The notes beneath the pieces were generated by a model that made no database searches, had not been told where the DNA came from, and saw only the letters and a program-made list of their open reading frames with translations. A DNA stretch of 64,000 bases, taken from Paralichthys olivaceus (lineage: Eukaryota > Chordata > Actinopteri > Pleuronectiformes > Paralichthyidae). The stretch covers positions 3,773,001-3,837,000 of the forward strand of contig NC_091108.1 in assembly GCF_024713975.1 (NCBI RefSeq), in the 5' to 3' direction. Below are positions 41,357 to 55,700 of this stretch, one piece after another. Every line of letters begins with the position of its first letter. Positions within the stretch are counted from its first letter, which is position 1. The translations under genes and the position numbers were made by a program.

Positions 41357-41582
41357 AGCACGAGGGATGATGAGTGACCACGCAGCAGTTTGGAACAAAT
41401 GACTGAAGATTACACATGACGCCAGCAGCTGGAGATTCATCTGATTCGATTACAGTTAAGCAGTGAAAGATGCTGTGGACGGGTTTAACTCTAATGGATT
41501 CCTAAAGTTGCTCCGAGACAATTAATAGCAAAGGTTTTACTGAGGGGATCTCTTGGTGGGAGTCAGAGCGCAGGGGGCCAGG
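41357..41582 (+). other. glis1: 5' UTR part of the first coding exon of glis1
   Basis: Starts after acceptor 'ctcccacag'. It contains several short upstream ATGs (for example within 'gggatgatgagtgacc'), each closed by a stop well before 41583, and stops in all frames. Confidence 0.65.
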
Positions 41583-44500
41583 ATGTGGCCCCCCGACCTC
41601 GGGCCTCCAGACGTCCAGATGACACTCCCTGGTTTTGGGAGCGTGTTCGAAGATGCCGAGGACCTCCAGGCACCGCTGTCTTCAGGTGGCTTCTGTCAGT
41701 CGTCGATGCATTCGGGTGGTCTGTGCTGTCTGCCCAGGACGTCCCTGTCCCTGTCCTCCCTGGGGAGAGACCTCACCTCCTTACTCAGCTGTAAGACAAA
41801 TGGATCCCACATAGAAAAGTCTGTGGAGGACCCTAAAAACACCCAGAGGTTCGTTTGTTACCCTCAACCCTCCCTCCCTTTGTCCTACATGCTCACCGGC
41901 TGTGCCTCGTCTCCCACGTTCTGCTCCCCCTCATCCTCTGTTTCCTCCACCTCCTCCTCATCGTCTTTATTTTTTGCCTCTTCCTCGCCTCTTTCTGATG
42001 CCAACAACAAAACGTCTCAGCAACAACGAAAAGTACAAGACGAGTATCTCTCCATCAAACAGGAGCCTGCAGACGATTTCTTGCCGTGTAAGAGGGAATC
42101 GTTTCAAATGAACAACCAGCAGGGGGAGCTGTTTCATGTTGGCCAGCCCCTGGACTGCCACGACGGCGGTCAGGACGGCACCCAGACGCCTCTGCACTCC
42201 CCGAAGCTTAACGCACCCGTAGGAGGGAACCCTGCGGTGGACCAACAGGAGCAGCTGTGTCACTGGATCGACTGCAGCGCCACTCACAGCAGCCAGGAGG
42301 AGCTGGTGAGGCACATCGAGAAGGTTCACATCGACCAGCGTAAAGGGGAGGAGTTTGCGTGTTTCTGGGCCGGCTGTGTGCGGCGCCACAAACCATTCAA
42401 CGCTCGCTACAAGCTGCTCATCCACATGAGGGTTCATTCTGGAGAAAAACCCAATAAGTGCATGGTGAGTGAGTCGACACTGTCTCTCTCTCTCTCTCTC
42501 TTATCGTGTCAGTGGTCCGTCAAAACATCCGTAAAGTTTTGGCCTTTCTCTGCAAACAGACAGATTTTTGGGAAAGACACAGGTCGAAATGCGGATTATT
42601 GTGAAATGTCAGTAAATTAAATTCAGGTGTTGTTTATTTTGAGTTTGAATTGTTGACCTTTATTGTGAAAATTATATTTAAATTCTAATACAGTCTAGCA
42701 CCAATTAATCTATCGATATTCAGAAAGTTCTGGTTTTTGTTGTCTAGAGCAGCTTTTCATTCTGCCCACAGATGCAAAATGCAAGAAAGAAGCGATTCCT
42801 CTTAAATTCAGAGCCGACTCAGCAGAAATTTGAGGAAGAGATTTTCAGTCTCATTAAACCAAATTCATCCAAAGCATGCAGGAATCAAACTGCCGGGCTC
42901 AGCACCATTTTCATTCAGTCAAAACACATCTCCTCTTTCCAACTTTCTCGACTTGCCTCAGACCGAGCAGCCGGCGAGACGATCAAACGGTTTCCTCTAC
43001 TCGCGACAGGTTTCCCTTACTCATGCGTGGTGGAGGAAGAAGTGTGGCAGCGCTGAATGAATGGAAGAAGTGTTTGTAGCGCTCAGACTGGAAGCATCAG
43101 CTGATCGTCCTGTGCACAAAGATAAATCAAACATTGTTATGTCTCACTGTGATGTTTCTGCATAATCCATCACGACTGCAGCACAGCCTCACCCTGCTTC
43201 ACTTCTCATGACTCATTTAACACTTGAATACATCTGTCCCATGATGCCGTTCGGTTTGGTGCCAAATCGCTGTCCCCCGAGAGCGAGTGACTCTCTCTGA
43301 CTCCGCTGCTGTCGACCTGGAACTCTGATTAATTATTAATTCACAGAGTTTTCACTCTTGCAGGAACACGCTTCCTCTTTAAAAGGATTAGTTCATTAAA
43401 AATGACATAATCTGCAGCCAGCTTGTAAATATACAACCGTGTCCTGCTGATAGATTAATAAGATTAAATCTACACCAACACAAAGTAAATAGTCGTTAGT
43501 CACAGTTGACCTGCGTGAAAAACATCATGTCATTTTCATAAAGCACTGAGGCCAAGACATGTAAATTAAGTCATTCCTGGTGTTGCAATGGAAAATGAAT
43601 ATCTCACATGAATGTGGTCAGTGTTTGTTAATGAATTCAGCCCCATTTACCAGCTCGTAACGTCCAGTCTCACATGAGACAGGTGTTATCCAGGCTGTAA
43701 ACACCAGTCCACCCTGGTAGAGTCGTTATTTATAATTTATGGTGCTGGAAGGACATTCTTATAGATTCATTTAAAGGATAAGCCAGGTGATATTCTATAT
43801 TTTTCTCAATGTCAAAAAGACCAAAACCAACAATTACCCGAGTGTTGTTGTTGTTGTGCAGCCAAAGCTTGAGCCACAGAGCCGCACTGTTAAACTATTA
43901 AATACACATCAGTCTTAATACCACACACACCGTCAAGACCGTTCTCATGAAAAAACATCACAGCATCAGTCGCTTTAGTAAGAACCCGACTCCTCTAGTG
44001 GCTGCAGGAAGTATGACGCTTGTCCCCCCTGGCGAAGGAGGAAGACGTCCTCACAGCGAGGAGGTCACTAAAACAACTGAAGTTAATTCCCTCTTTCCAA
44101 CTCATCACTTATTTTTGTATCAGGATCAGAAAAAAATGCTGTTTCACAATCTCAGTCAATCTCAGTTACCCTCAACAATCTATTTACCCCCAGGATCAGA
44201 AAAGGCTTCCATGTGTCAGGGCAGGAACAAACAACATATTTTGAGGGCTCCATCCTGCCTCCAAGTATAGTCACAAAAGCTCCAACTCTGTATTCATCCA
44301 CAGAAAATAGTCCAAGACAAATGCACCGTTTACTGAGTAACATTCACTTGAAACCACAAAGTCCTAAAGAAAGTAATTCAACCTTAAAACAAATAAAACA
44401 ATACATGTATTAAATATTCTATTGTCTGAAGATTTATGACCTCAGCGTGGAGCACTGGGGACCACTGAAGAGGCATGGACCAACACATTGATTATTTTGG

Positions 44501-47500
44501 TCTTTCCGTGTGATTTCTCAATATATTGACAACTTCACCAACTTTTATTTGTAGAATGGTACGAAAGAGAAACTTATATAACTAACATCAGGGCGAAGAC
44601 AAATGATCTCACAGATGTTAAGAGATAATAAACTAAATCTGACAAGCTGTCGATCTGATCTTTGTATGTCAGACAGAGGAAAGATGAACGTGGAGCTTCC
44701 TCGTGTTTATTAGGATTAGTGTTCATTTTCTCATCATTTCTAAAAGTAAAGGCAACATCAGTCTTTTTAATGCTGAGGGAACAAAGTACATAAACTGTAA
44801 CCAGAGTTTAAATAAAGCTGCGCTTCCATTTCTGCTCCGTCAAAGATTTTACGAATCTGTTTCTGTTTAGGAACCATCTGTAAACGCGAGGGTATTTCCT
44901 CAGTTTGATTTTTCCCTTTTAAATAGCATTTAAACAGCTGAAGCCATGTGACGGATTGCATGACTGGATGTCTTTTTGTGAAATAGCTCAAACTGATGTG
45001 TTTAAGTCAAATTTGTCCTCACAGTTGACCTAAAGCTGAACGTTTAAACATGTCAGTCGCTCGTCTGGTTTCGCTTTTAAAGGTTTATTTGTTGCGCAGA
45101 GGAGATTTTAAAGATGTGGGTTAATTAATCACCGTGATGTAGTAGAGTTTTTATGAAACTAAATGAGGTGTGTGATCTAATTCATGTTTGCTTACAGATT
45201 AATTCAGAAATCTTTGGTTTTAACTTTTAACAAACACAACAATTTGCTTCATGTAATGTGTTAATTTCTTTTTTTTGTTCGTGGAAGACACCACAGATAC
45301 GTGGATACAAATAAATAAAAGATCATATTACATGACTGCGTAGGAATTAAGCAGAGAGGGAAATTGAAAATGAAATTGAAAAATCGTTCCTGTGATCGTC
45401 CAAACCTTCTCCGGTTCCCTGTTAGTGCTGCAAGAGATTTAAAACAAGCATTGGAAAACATTTACTTTCAAACTCTGACCTGAACGTCAGATTTAAAAAT
45501 AAGTTAATTTGAAATGTTTGAGATTGAAAGTGACAGGCGGAGTTTCTGTAAAGTTAAAAAGCGTTTATGGCCGACAGTGCGTTTAGCCTCCTCGTCCAAC
45601 TCTGTGTGTGTGTGTGTGTGTGTGCAGGTGTGTGTGTGAGTTTATAATTCTATAACCTAAATTGTGACAAGTTTCCTCCTCTCTATAATTCTTAGTCATA
45701 GCCAAACAAAACAAAGCATCGTCCATGGTTGTTTCTCTGTCTTTTATCATCACCTGCATCAAATATCAGTTGAGTTCTGCATGTTTAATGGTGGACAAAG
45801 ACGTTTCTGCAGCAGGCGCATGAATCACGTGGGTTTTACTTTTGTAGAAATAATCTCAGAAATCCGATTTCATTCATCTCAGGTCGATGTGTAAAGTCTT
45901 TTTATCTTTCCGTCTTCAGTTTGAAGGCTGTTCTAAGGCGTTCTCCCGTCTGGAGAACCTGAAAATCCACCTGAGGAGCCACACGGGAGAGAAACCGTAC
46001 ATCTGCCAGCATCCCGGCTGCCTCAAGGCCTTCAGCAACTCCAGTGATCGGGCCAAACACCAGCGGACCCACCTGGACACGGTCAGTACAGTACATCCTT
46101 TATTTAACCGGGTACCAGTGAGATACAACAGCTCCTCTGCCAGATAACCCTGGTCAACAACAGCGAAGTAAATACGTTTCCGATATAAATGCAAGCAGGG
46201 ACAAATAACGCTCTCACGCACAAAGAACATACTAAAACAGATCACACAGGTTAAAAACGAAGAACATACTTAGAAACATACAGCGGCTAATAACAATTTA
46301 TGGACAATAAAAAAAGATAATAAAAACGATGTCTTTACACTCACACATCAATTATATCACCAAAGTAACTGAACACGTATTCTATAGAACATGTCTGAAT
46401 AAAAGTACTCATCACTCTAACAGACACATGGAGAAATGTTAAATATACCGCGTCTGAAAATAGATGTAAAACATAAAACCTTACTCTCCTGTAGGTGTTA
46501 AACAAGTATTACTGCACTTTATGGCCATGTGAAATACTTCTACATGATATATAGTATTGGTCAGGTAATAAGAGGCATGTGCAAAACTCTTAACGTGCAT
46601 AAAATCTTCTTTATATAAAGTGACACCGCTCCCCTCTTCCCTGCGCTCTCTGCGATTAATTGCCTGATATACGGCCCCAACATTCTTTAGGATTGTGAAA
46701 CTGCATAACTGCTGTGAATTTATTCTATAAACCACAGTTATTTTTACTCCTGCTGACAAGCGCTGAGGATTTAGCAGTAATCCAAAAAATCAGATCTCTC
46801 ATTACACGGATGAGCTGGAGCTGTACGTTGCACTGCGGTGTTATTACAACAAGACGGGGAAAGTTACAGTCTCCCCCCCGTTCGGAGGATCGTCTGAATG
46901 TAAATCCTGAATTTAGCATAACAACCGGTCTGGAGAGGACTGGTGTCGACGCAAGTGATGTTGTGAGCAACAGTGTGTTAGGGGAGATTTGTCAACCTCG
47001 AGCAGGAAAATGTGTTTTGAGAATTAGAATCAGGTAACACTCATGCGGCACCAGTTTCTGTGGGATTCGTTGAGATGTGGCGTTTGCACAAGACAGAAAC
47101 TTTACTGGTTCGATAAAGAGAAGATTTATTTCAGACTTGCGGCTCTATGGATTTCCATTTTTGCATGATTTTGACTCACATGGACCTTTATATTCATGTC
47201 CTAATCTTACAAAACTGGAAAAACCACTTTTCTTTGGCAATGCTCTAAATTTCATCGAAGATAAGACAGACTCGGGTTCAGCACTTCATTGAGAGTTAAT
47301 CTGTTTAGACTCCGGGAGCAATGAGTTGGTCTCCCAGGGAATATTGTTCAGAAATAGTTTCGAAAGAACAAGATATTTCCCAATTTTCTCGCCAGCATGT
47401 AAAGTTGGGCACTGTTGAGGAACACTGGATGTGTTGCAAGATCAATGTCGGAGGACTAATGTGGCTGAAATGTGAAATGTTTAAATTAGGAAGTGGAGAC

Positions 47501-50500
47501 ACCGGTGGTGGAGAAGGCACCACATCAACGTTACTACTGGAGTAGAAGTAGTTGCATTAAAAGTAAAAGTACTTTCCGTGTGCAGCCTATTCCGTATGTT
47601 CTACTACATCATTAACTGCACGTACATTTAACATAAGAGTAATACAAACTGTTGAGTAGAGAGTACAGATACATGAAAAATGTACAATAATAAAGTAAAA
47701 GTACTTTGTTACGTCCCGACTCTGGGAGACACAGCAGACAACAAAGGTGAAGCTCACATGACAGCTTCACTTCAGCATTTACACTTTCTCTGTATTAATC
47801 CTGCATTTGTTCATTCATTTATTAGCCTTTTTAAACTTAAACTAACACGACGACACATTTTGAGGTTCTCAAATGTTCCATAAATTCACTTAAATACAGG
47901 GATTTCTTTTTATTTATGTCTTGAGCACAAATTTGTTTTGGCCCACACACTGCCACACTGTCATCCAGCCCACATACTGTGTGGAACGGTGGCACTTGGC
48001 CGGTCTGCTCCTGTTTGCCAGATCTGGGCCGCGAGTAAACCACAGCAATACCGCATGTCAGCCAACGGTGCCAGAGGTTGCCCGAATTAGTTTTGGGATA
48101 ATTGAGCCACATTTGCTTTTTTAACAACTGGATCACTTGAGGCTCACGTTCTTTTTGTTCGGCCAGAGGTGCCGCATCTTTTCCTGACGTGGCCCACATC
48201 TGTGCACTATCTGAGATCACACATCGTGACTCTCTCTCACGTGCAACATCTTTTGAAATCTACCTTGAGTAAATTCATTAATGACTATAAGTCACGATTC
48301 ATGTTGTTTTTGAAAGTCTTAGAAAGTCGTCTTTGAATCGTCGAGCCAGTGGTATAACGGCAAATGGATGAGTTGTTTCCTGATCATTAGTCCTGCAACG
48401 TTCTGCAAAACATTATCCATAAACCTGCTGCATGGCTCTTATACCATTATTTTTTATATGTGATGTTCGGATCTCGGTGCGTAAACCTCCGAGATCTCGA
48501 GTAAATACTGTGCATGTGTTTTCATGAAAACCTAATTCACTCCACCTGGTTGAGGGCTCAGTAATGAAATGGGGAAAATCTGTGAGGAATTAGATTCATG
48601 GAAATGGGCTCGTTAACTCATCTAAACTCACAGCTTTGATAAAATTGTGAAATACAAGCAGCAGTAACAGAAAACAGCCTTTTCTCTCACTGCATTTCAA
48701 GATTAATGGGTTTAAAATATCTCTAATGCCTTCTTTGCATGGGACGCTTCCTACTGCACACATGCGTTTCCAGGTAGAGATAAATGTGCACATTAAATAT
48801 GATGCAGTCTCTAAATGTTTTCCTCATGAATGCACTGATTTACTGCTGAACACTGAACCATTCCTCCTCTCTCCCTTCCTCTCTTTAAGCCTGCGGACGA
48901 AAGGTAAATATACTTGGTTCTAGCTCGAGGATCACGTTGCGTTAAATCTGCGTTGCGTCTCTGTTACTGCATTTGTCTCACCAGGTCGCCTCATTTGCAG
49001 TATTTCTCCTCCATGTTTCTGCTTGTAAAACACAGGATTACTGCGTACAGTGTTACACCTGTACTCCATCCGAATGTAAATCACCCAAACATGTTTTATT
49101 ATTTGTAGTCACACTTATATTTTGTGTTTTGACCTCATCCAACGTGACTGTATCAACGTCTTTAAATCAAACTGTGTCACCTGATTTGAAAAGTCTGGAG
49201 ATTGTATGAATTACTATTGTAATGGAAGTAAAGAAGATGTAACGAAGCATATTGCTCAGTTTAGCCGATTCAGCTTGTACCACTTTATAAACATTTAATC
49301 CTAAAAACCTTAAATTAAGATTTATGTGTTTGGTGTTTCTGGGTTTATTTTGTTGCCTTGTGGAATATTTCATCTTGTCAAACTCGTTCTCTAGAGGTCT
49401 CAGTCCGTCAGTATTAGGGCTTAAATGAGGAATGCAGTAAATCACTAACATAAGTACAGAAGTAGACCAAGTCGTGGTCTTTGCCTGTTTCTCTTTGCGG
49501 CCAAAGCACCAGCGCACCTCACTGGTAGCTGGAGCGCAGCTGCCTTGAACACTGAAACACGTATCACAGCAGATATTCTTCACGGAGGATGAAGCTTTTT
49601 GATTTTTATTGTATTTCCATCTCCTTTGTTTCTGTCTTCTCTCACCTCTCCTTGTTGTGGCTCATTCCTCCACAGAAGCCGTACGCCTGTCAGATCCCGG
49701 GCTGCACCAAGCGCTACACCGACCCCAGCTCGCTACGGAAACACGTCAAAGCTCACTCTGCCAAAGGGCCTCAGGAGAGGGAGGTCAAGGTATGACAGCA
49801 GTTCTGTTTTTACACACTGAACATTTAGCTTAACCTGTGTTTACGTTAGATGAGATGTGGCAGAACAGCAGCAGGCAGCAGTCAGTTATTGTAAAACTCG
49901 AAAAAACTGATTTTTAAATCAAACTATTTTATTTCTAAGCATCTTTTTAAGCTTTTATTGGACAGTTATACCATCGACTGTAAGTAAAGATGGACAACAT
50001 GTCCTCACTTCCTCCCACTATCCAGAGATGGAGCCAAATATTCCAGATTAAAGCGCTGCCCTCTCGTGCCTCATTTGGAGCCAGAGTCTTCTCAGTAGAG
50101 CGATCGGGGATGACGCTGCTGTAACGAAGTTCCACCGATACCTCACGAGTCAGTCAATCATGACGTCTCGCCTCATTTTTACAGCATCAAATAACTCATC
50201 AAAACCAAACTTCCTGGAAAAATAAGCACTTAAGTCCGATAAGAACTAACTGAAACGACAAAAAACATCTTTTATTTATGTCCGTGTCCCGTCTACTAAC
50301 ATGGAGGAGTACGGGTATATGACCCACACTGCGGGGCGTGAATGGTGTGTGATAGAAGAGGCGTTCAGAAGTGCTGTTTGAATGTCTGTGTGATCCGGTG
50401 AATGAGCTCTGAGTGGTTGATGAGTCTGGAGAAGCTCAATTCATTTACAATGAACTGTATTGTAGAGAAGGGATTTCTCCGAGGACGGTGGTTACGGGTA

Positions 50501-52651
50501 AGATGCTGTGTCTCCTTGAATGACTGGATGGAGAATGGCGGCAGCAGCAGGAGCAGGAGGAGGAGGAGGAGGAGAAGGAGGAGGAGGATGAGGAGAGCGT
50601 TTAAGCATGTTTGTGATTCAGTAGGATAAAATACAACAAAACAAAGTATTACACACACTCCCTGGAAGTCAGAATAGGGAGCCCATTGTTCAGTGTTATC
50701 TGGCCCTTGTTTGTTTTCTATGGACCGTGAGTGACACAGGGGCTTTGTGTGTACTCCCATGCCTTGTTTGGTTTAAGCAGAACCACGTGTGCCTGTGAGT
50801 TGTGACATGGCGAACACGCCCCGCGCTGCTGTGGGGCTAAATAGGCCTTTGAAATATTAAACATGCACTTCATAAACTCCTTACGGTTATACATTTCTTG
50901 GAGCCGATGTGTCACAGCTATTGAAGTTTGTATCTGCATAAACACTGGTTCGAATAAACATTTTTCGCAGATTATTCATAAGTCTTTTTGTGGTTCTTGG
51001 GTGTCCTTCACAAGCTTCTTCTGAATCCTGGAGCTGTCGATAAATTGTTTTGGAAAGTCCTCGGGGATGCTCTGTTAGCGCTGGATAATAAAGTAAATTG
51101 TCTTTGTTAGAACATTTTGGAATAAGATTGCCTAACAAGATTTTTGGATTTTGTACTTCAAGAAGCTGGAACACAAGACAAAACAAGAACCAGGCATCTG
51201 GTGTAAGCATCATCTCTTTTTTTTTTTTTCTGTTTTGAAAAATGAACAGTAGAAAACGGCCTGCGGAAAACTCCCTGTGTTTTCAATTGATCTACTGTAT
51301 GTAATCAAAAGAGAGAGAGAGAGCACTTTCAAATTTAAGCTCATAGATGTTTGGCCAACAAAAAAACCCAAAACAATTGGAAGGCAGTTAAGCTGCAGCT
51401 TTAACGTAATTATTTTCATCCCTACATGCAGGCAACCAAATGCACATGTTCACCAACATGAAACTTGAGACTAAATGTACCGCGCACCTTTTCTCATGAA
51501 CATCTGTATTCTGTCCTATCGACAGGTTCACACGATGCTGGAATCGGACATTTTGAGCGATTGCCTGGCGCGGCAGCATCTCCACGGCTCCTCCCACCAA
51601 GGGAACGGCTCCGCTCTGCCGGGATTAGATGACTTCACAGGTATGCACACATGAAACAGTAGCAGAAACAATGGAAACCTGCCTCCCCCTCTGGAAACTA
51701 GAGAAACAAGGGAAAGGTGTAATTGGTTGAACACCTGGGCCGTGAAGCTGTCTCTTTCATTCTCTCCCATGGCCTCACTTGCTCCTTTCCCTCCCCCTCT
51801 TCCATTCCTTCGATGATACCTCATCATGCCAGTGTTTACCTTGTCCAATTACCGGGCACTGACTGCGGGCGGGTTGGCCCTCTCCCCGCTTGTCCTTCAG
51901 CTTCTCCAAAGCGCTTTTCCAGCCAAGCTCTTTTTTCTTTCCCGATTCAATGGCTGAACCGGGATCAAGAAGCTGTCAGGTACACTGAGGCTCAGTTGGC
52001 AAAGCAGAGCACAGAGTGTCCAACAGAGCTGTCCATGTGTATTACTTCAGACTGCTCACAGTTTTACCCAGAAGACGGAGAGGGAAAAGCCTCAAACGAC
52101 GCACTACAAGCTATGTTTATCCAGAGTGAAACAAGCATGTCAGTGTTTCATTTTCAAAGTGTCCCGAGAGGAATTTGTCCTTATCAGAAACAACCAAATG
52201 TTAGAGCAGAACAAAGTTTGCACGTGTGTACCTGTGAGTGGACGTATGTTGGACGCACGGTGACGCGTCCTTTCATCGTCAGCTGCCCTGAAACTCAAAG
52301 TCAAAGCCAAGTGTTGAAATCCCTGCTGAAGGGTATATGTGTTAAAACTAAATAAACACACCACTTACAAAACTACGACTCCCAGTATCAAACCCTCCCC
52401 GTGTGGATTTAAAGGTGATTCTGAAAACTTTAGCTCGCTCCTTCTTCTCAAGGAGCGGCAACTGTGTCGTCCTCGAGGTTTGACCTGTTCATCTGTTTCT
52501 TCCTACCACGTTCAGCCAGTTTGTTTCAGCGGGGAAACGATTCACGTCTCCACAAAAATGCAATTGTTGTTATATTTGAGGTCATTTCTTTAAAATTCAG
52601 TAACTTTAAAAAACTTAAATCTCATTTTCATTTTAAAACTTTACTCCAGCT

Positions 52652-52711
<60 letters not shown>

Positions 52712-55700
52712 GTAATGAAACGTTTTCAAAAAATTCCAAGAGACATAATTAAACATTACACAAACAAGACATTAACTAAAATATGAATTAAAGATCTAAA
52801 CCCCTGATCTTCCTCCTCCACAGTGTGTTGTGCGTCAGGAACTACAGCCTTCTTTATGAAATGCAGTGCAGTAGAAGTACACTGTTCACAAAAAATACTC
52901 AAGTTCCTGAATAAAATACAGTACTTCAGTAAAGGCCTATTAAGTTTCTAACATTCTGATGTGTTTTGCTGCAACCTGTGATCTTCTCATATCTCCCCTT
53001 GAAGGCTGCCCGCGTTGGTGCGTTTATTTTCAGTGAAATGATCCTTTAACGTCTCTGTTTCAGGTGTTTACTCAAACAGCAGCTCCGCCCACAGCAGGGG
53101 GAATTCAGAGTTCCTCCCTCCGTCCGCAGACACCTGCTCCAGGTATCAAGGCCTGGAGGGAAACTTTGACACCAACAGCCCGATATCATCGCTAACAAGC
53201 CCAGGAAGCATGAGAGAGGGGTGAGTGTGTGTCTGCATCCACACAGTCCATTCTGTATTTATTCAAAGTAAACATTTGAGCTCCCTCGTCGTCGCCCTGC
53301 AGTTACACACGCTCGCTCCTGGAAACTGTCATGGGCAGTAGTTTTAACAGGAGAGGCAGATTTCCTCGTTTGATTTTCCCGTTTTGAATTCACGTCCCAC
53401 GGTTTTGCGAAGTGAAGAGAAATCAATTTTTTTAAATCATGAGATGCAGCTGTTGAAAAAGAATATACATAAAAAATAAAAAAAAATCTCATATTGTATT
53501 TTCTCACTGTCCTGCCTTTTGAGATTATATGGCTTTTATTTCTTGGAAAGCAGAGGACTTTAATGATATTTAATGATGTACCCAGAGGCAAACCCGCTTA
53601 CCCTCAGTGGTGTCTGGCAGGATCCAGACTTATCTGCCGCTGGGACTTCTGCTGCCAACCCAATACAATGGAGCTGAATGGGATTTTGTTTGCATCTGGC
53701 AGTTTTCATTCGCGCTATTTTTCGACCAAAGATAAAAATAGATTAAACCGACCGCAGGTTTCTGCTCCTCTTGGCACGAGTTTGTACAATTTCAGGTATT
53801 CACCCCCAAAATATGTTGCTCTATTTCTCTATTTATTAAATGTACTAATTTGACTATACGCTGGCATGTGTTAAAGTATTTATGTGCCGTGTGCTTGATG
53901 TCGAAACCTCAAAATCTTGTTTCAACCTCAAGTACGTGGACATTATAAAAACCCTGTTTTGTTGGGACTCTGCAGATCTCACTTCTCCTCTTGTCTGGAA
54001 ATCACATGCCCTGAAACAAGGGGAGAGATGTGAGCTTATGCATTCTTGAATAAACCAGGGACATTATCACCAGAGATGGAGTTATGGCTTTGTGGTTGCA
54101 CTGATTGGGTAGTTGGAGGCCATAGAACTTATGTGTCCTGTAAACTGAGACAAATCGTGTCTGCCAAGTACAAAAGTAGAAGTGAGACTAAAAAGATTCA
54201 GCTGAAAGCCTCCAGGGCAGCAGTTTGTGGACGATATGGCCTCAAATCATTGGTCATTGAAGGTTTGCCTGTAAACTAACTTTTATAGTCTCCACAGTAA
54301 CAACAAAGGCAGCGTGTCCAATAAAAGAGTGTTGATAAGGGCCAAGATAACATTTTTGTGGCTAAATAAATGATATAAAATCTTCACATATAATGCACAT
54401 ATTTTCTGGTGTAATTGTCCAGCACGTCCAAGCGGGTTTTAGGTTTGGCAGAGGTGATAAGATGAGGTTTTCTTTTTTCTCCCAGAACAAATTCAAACCG
54501 GTTAAAGGATGAACCTGAAGGCTCATTATTGACCTTAAAAATGGAACGTTGACAAAGACATAGCACAATGTCTACGTAGTGTAAAGACTTGATTTTTGCA
54601 GGCTGTTTAAGAGTTGACATATAATCTTCTGAAATCAAGAACCATCCATGAAAAATTACTCGCACGAGGTCCATGACCTTGAAAATTTAAAGAGCAGGCA
54701 ACTGCGTTTTGTCATCTCCGTCCACTGATGAGATGAGCGGGATGTTGTCCAGTTTTCCCTCTTTTTTTGTAAACCAACAAATTGTACATTTAATGAAACT
54801 GTGTGTATCTGATCGGAGCTCGAAGCGAGCCTTGAAAATCCTCCAAAGGCATTTTGGTGTTTAGTTTGAATCTGATTGTAAAATCTGTGCATCTTGATGA
54901 ATCTTGAAAATACTTCTGGATTATGTTATGTTAAAGTTTAAAAGCAATAAGAAATGTCAATTTAAAATACTGCAAGTTAAAGAAATTGCAAACACACATG
55001 TTTAGCTTTAGTATGTTAGTATGTTAATGTGTTCAGTAGTTTTGTCCTTTTTGTTTCTCTCTCTCTCTCTGATAAATTCCCAAAAAGCTGATGTCATGTC
55101 CGTAATAAAACTGTAAAATATTGTTACTCCATAAAACCTAAAACACAGTCGATAATTTAGTACTTAACAGTGAGAAAACTGTATACGTACTGTATTTAAA
55201 TACCACCTCCAGCAGGAATACACCTGGATGTCTCGACTTGAGAGGATCTTGTTTAGGCGTAAAACTAACTTAATAAAAAGTTTTATCAAAGTTCACCAAA
55301 CAAAACTATATTTAAAAAAAAAAAGAAAAGTCCTTTAATTTGATGGTCAGGTACAAATTTCATAAAATTTGAGTTGCCTTTCACGAAACTATTCACAATC
55401 TGTCCACTGTCTGTTCTTAGCGGCTGAGGATGTCATAGGATCCCGCTGGTGCCCACAGTACATGTCGACCTGCCAAAGCCAATACCAGACAAGCACTTGT
55501 TTTTCCCCCAAATGACTTAGCGAGACATTAAACACGTGAAAGTAAATTATCTTTGCTCCGCAGCGCGGCCGACATCGAGCTCTGACCTCATAGGCAGGCG
55601 CGTGTTTTCTCTGGCTGAGACGACGCGTGTTGACTTCTTTTAATTACTTAATACCGGAGGGATTCGGAGGCCCGCGACCAGGCTTGTCCGTCAGCAAGTA

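Larger units (their letters stand above)
46082..49675 (+). other. glis1: glis1 intron between fingers 4 and 5
   Basis: About 3.6 kb. It contains the R2 repeat at 47525-47710 and a repeat-like stretch at 47930-48215 (gcccacacactgcc, gtcagccaacggtgccag, gtggcccacatctg). The minus-strand ORF over the latter is probably repeat-derived. Confidence 0.5.

Noticed and set aside
41967..42437. 156-codon minus-strand ORF opposite glis1
   Set aside because: Shadow of the zinc-finger exon.
47837..48220. 127-codon minus-strand ORF
   Set aside because: Overlaps repeat-like sequence with 'gtggcccacatct' words; likely repeat-derived.
53494..53853. 119-codon plus-strand ORF in a glis1 intron
   Set aside because: No splice context matching the glis1 frame and no recognisable domain.
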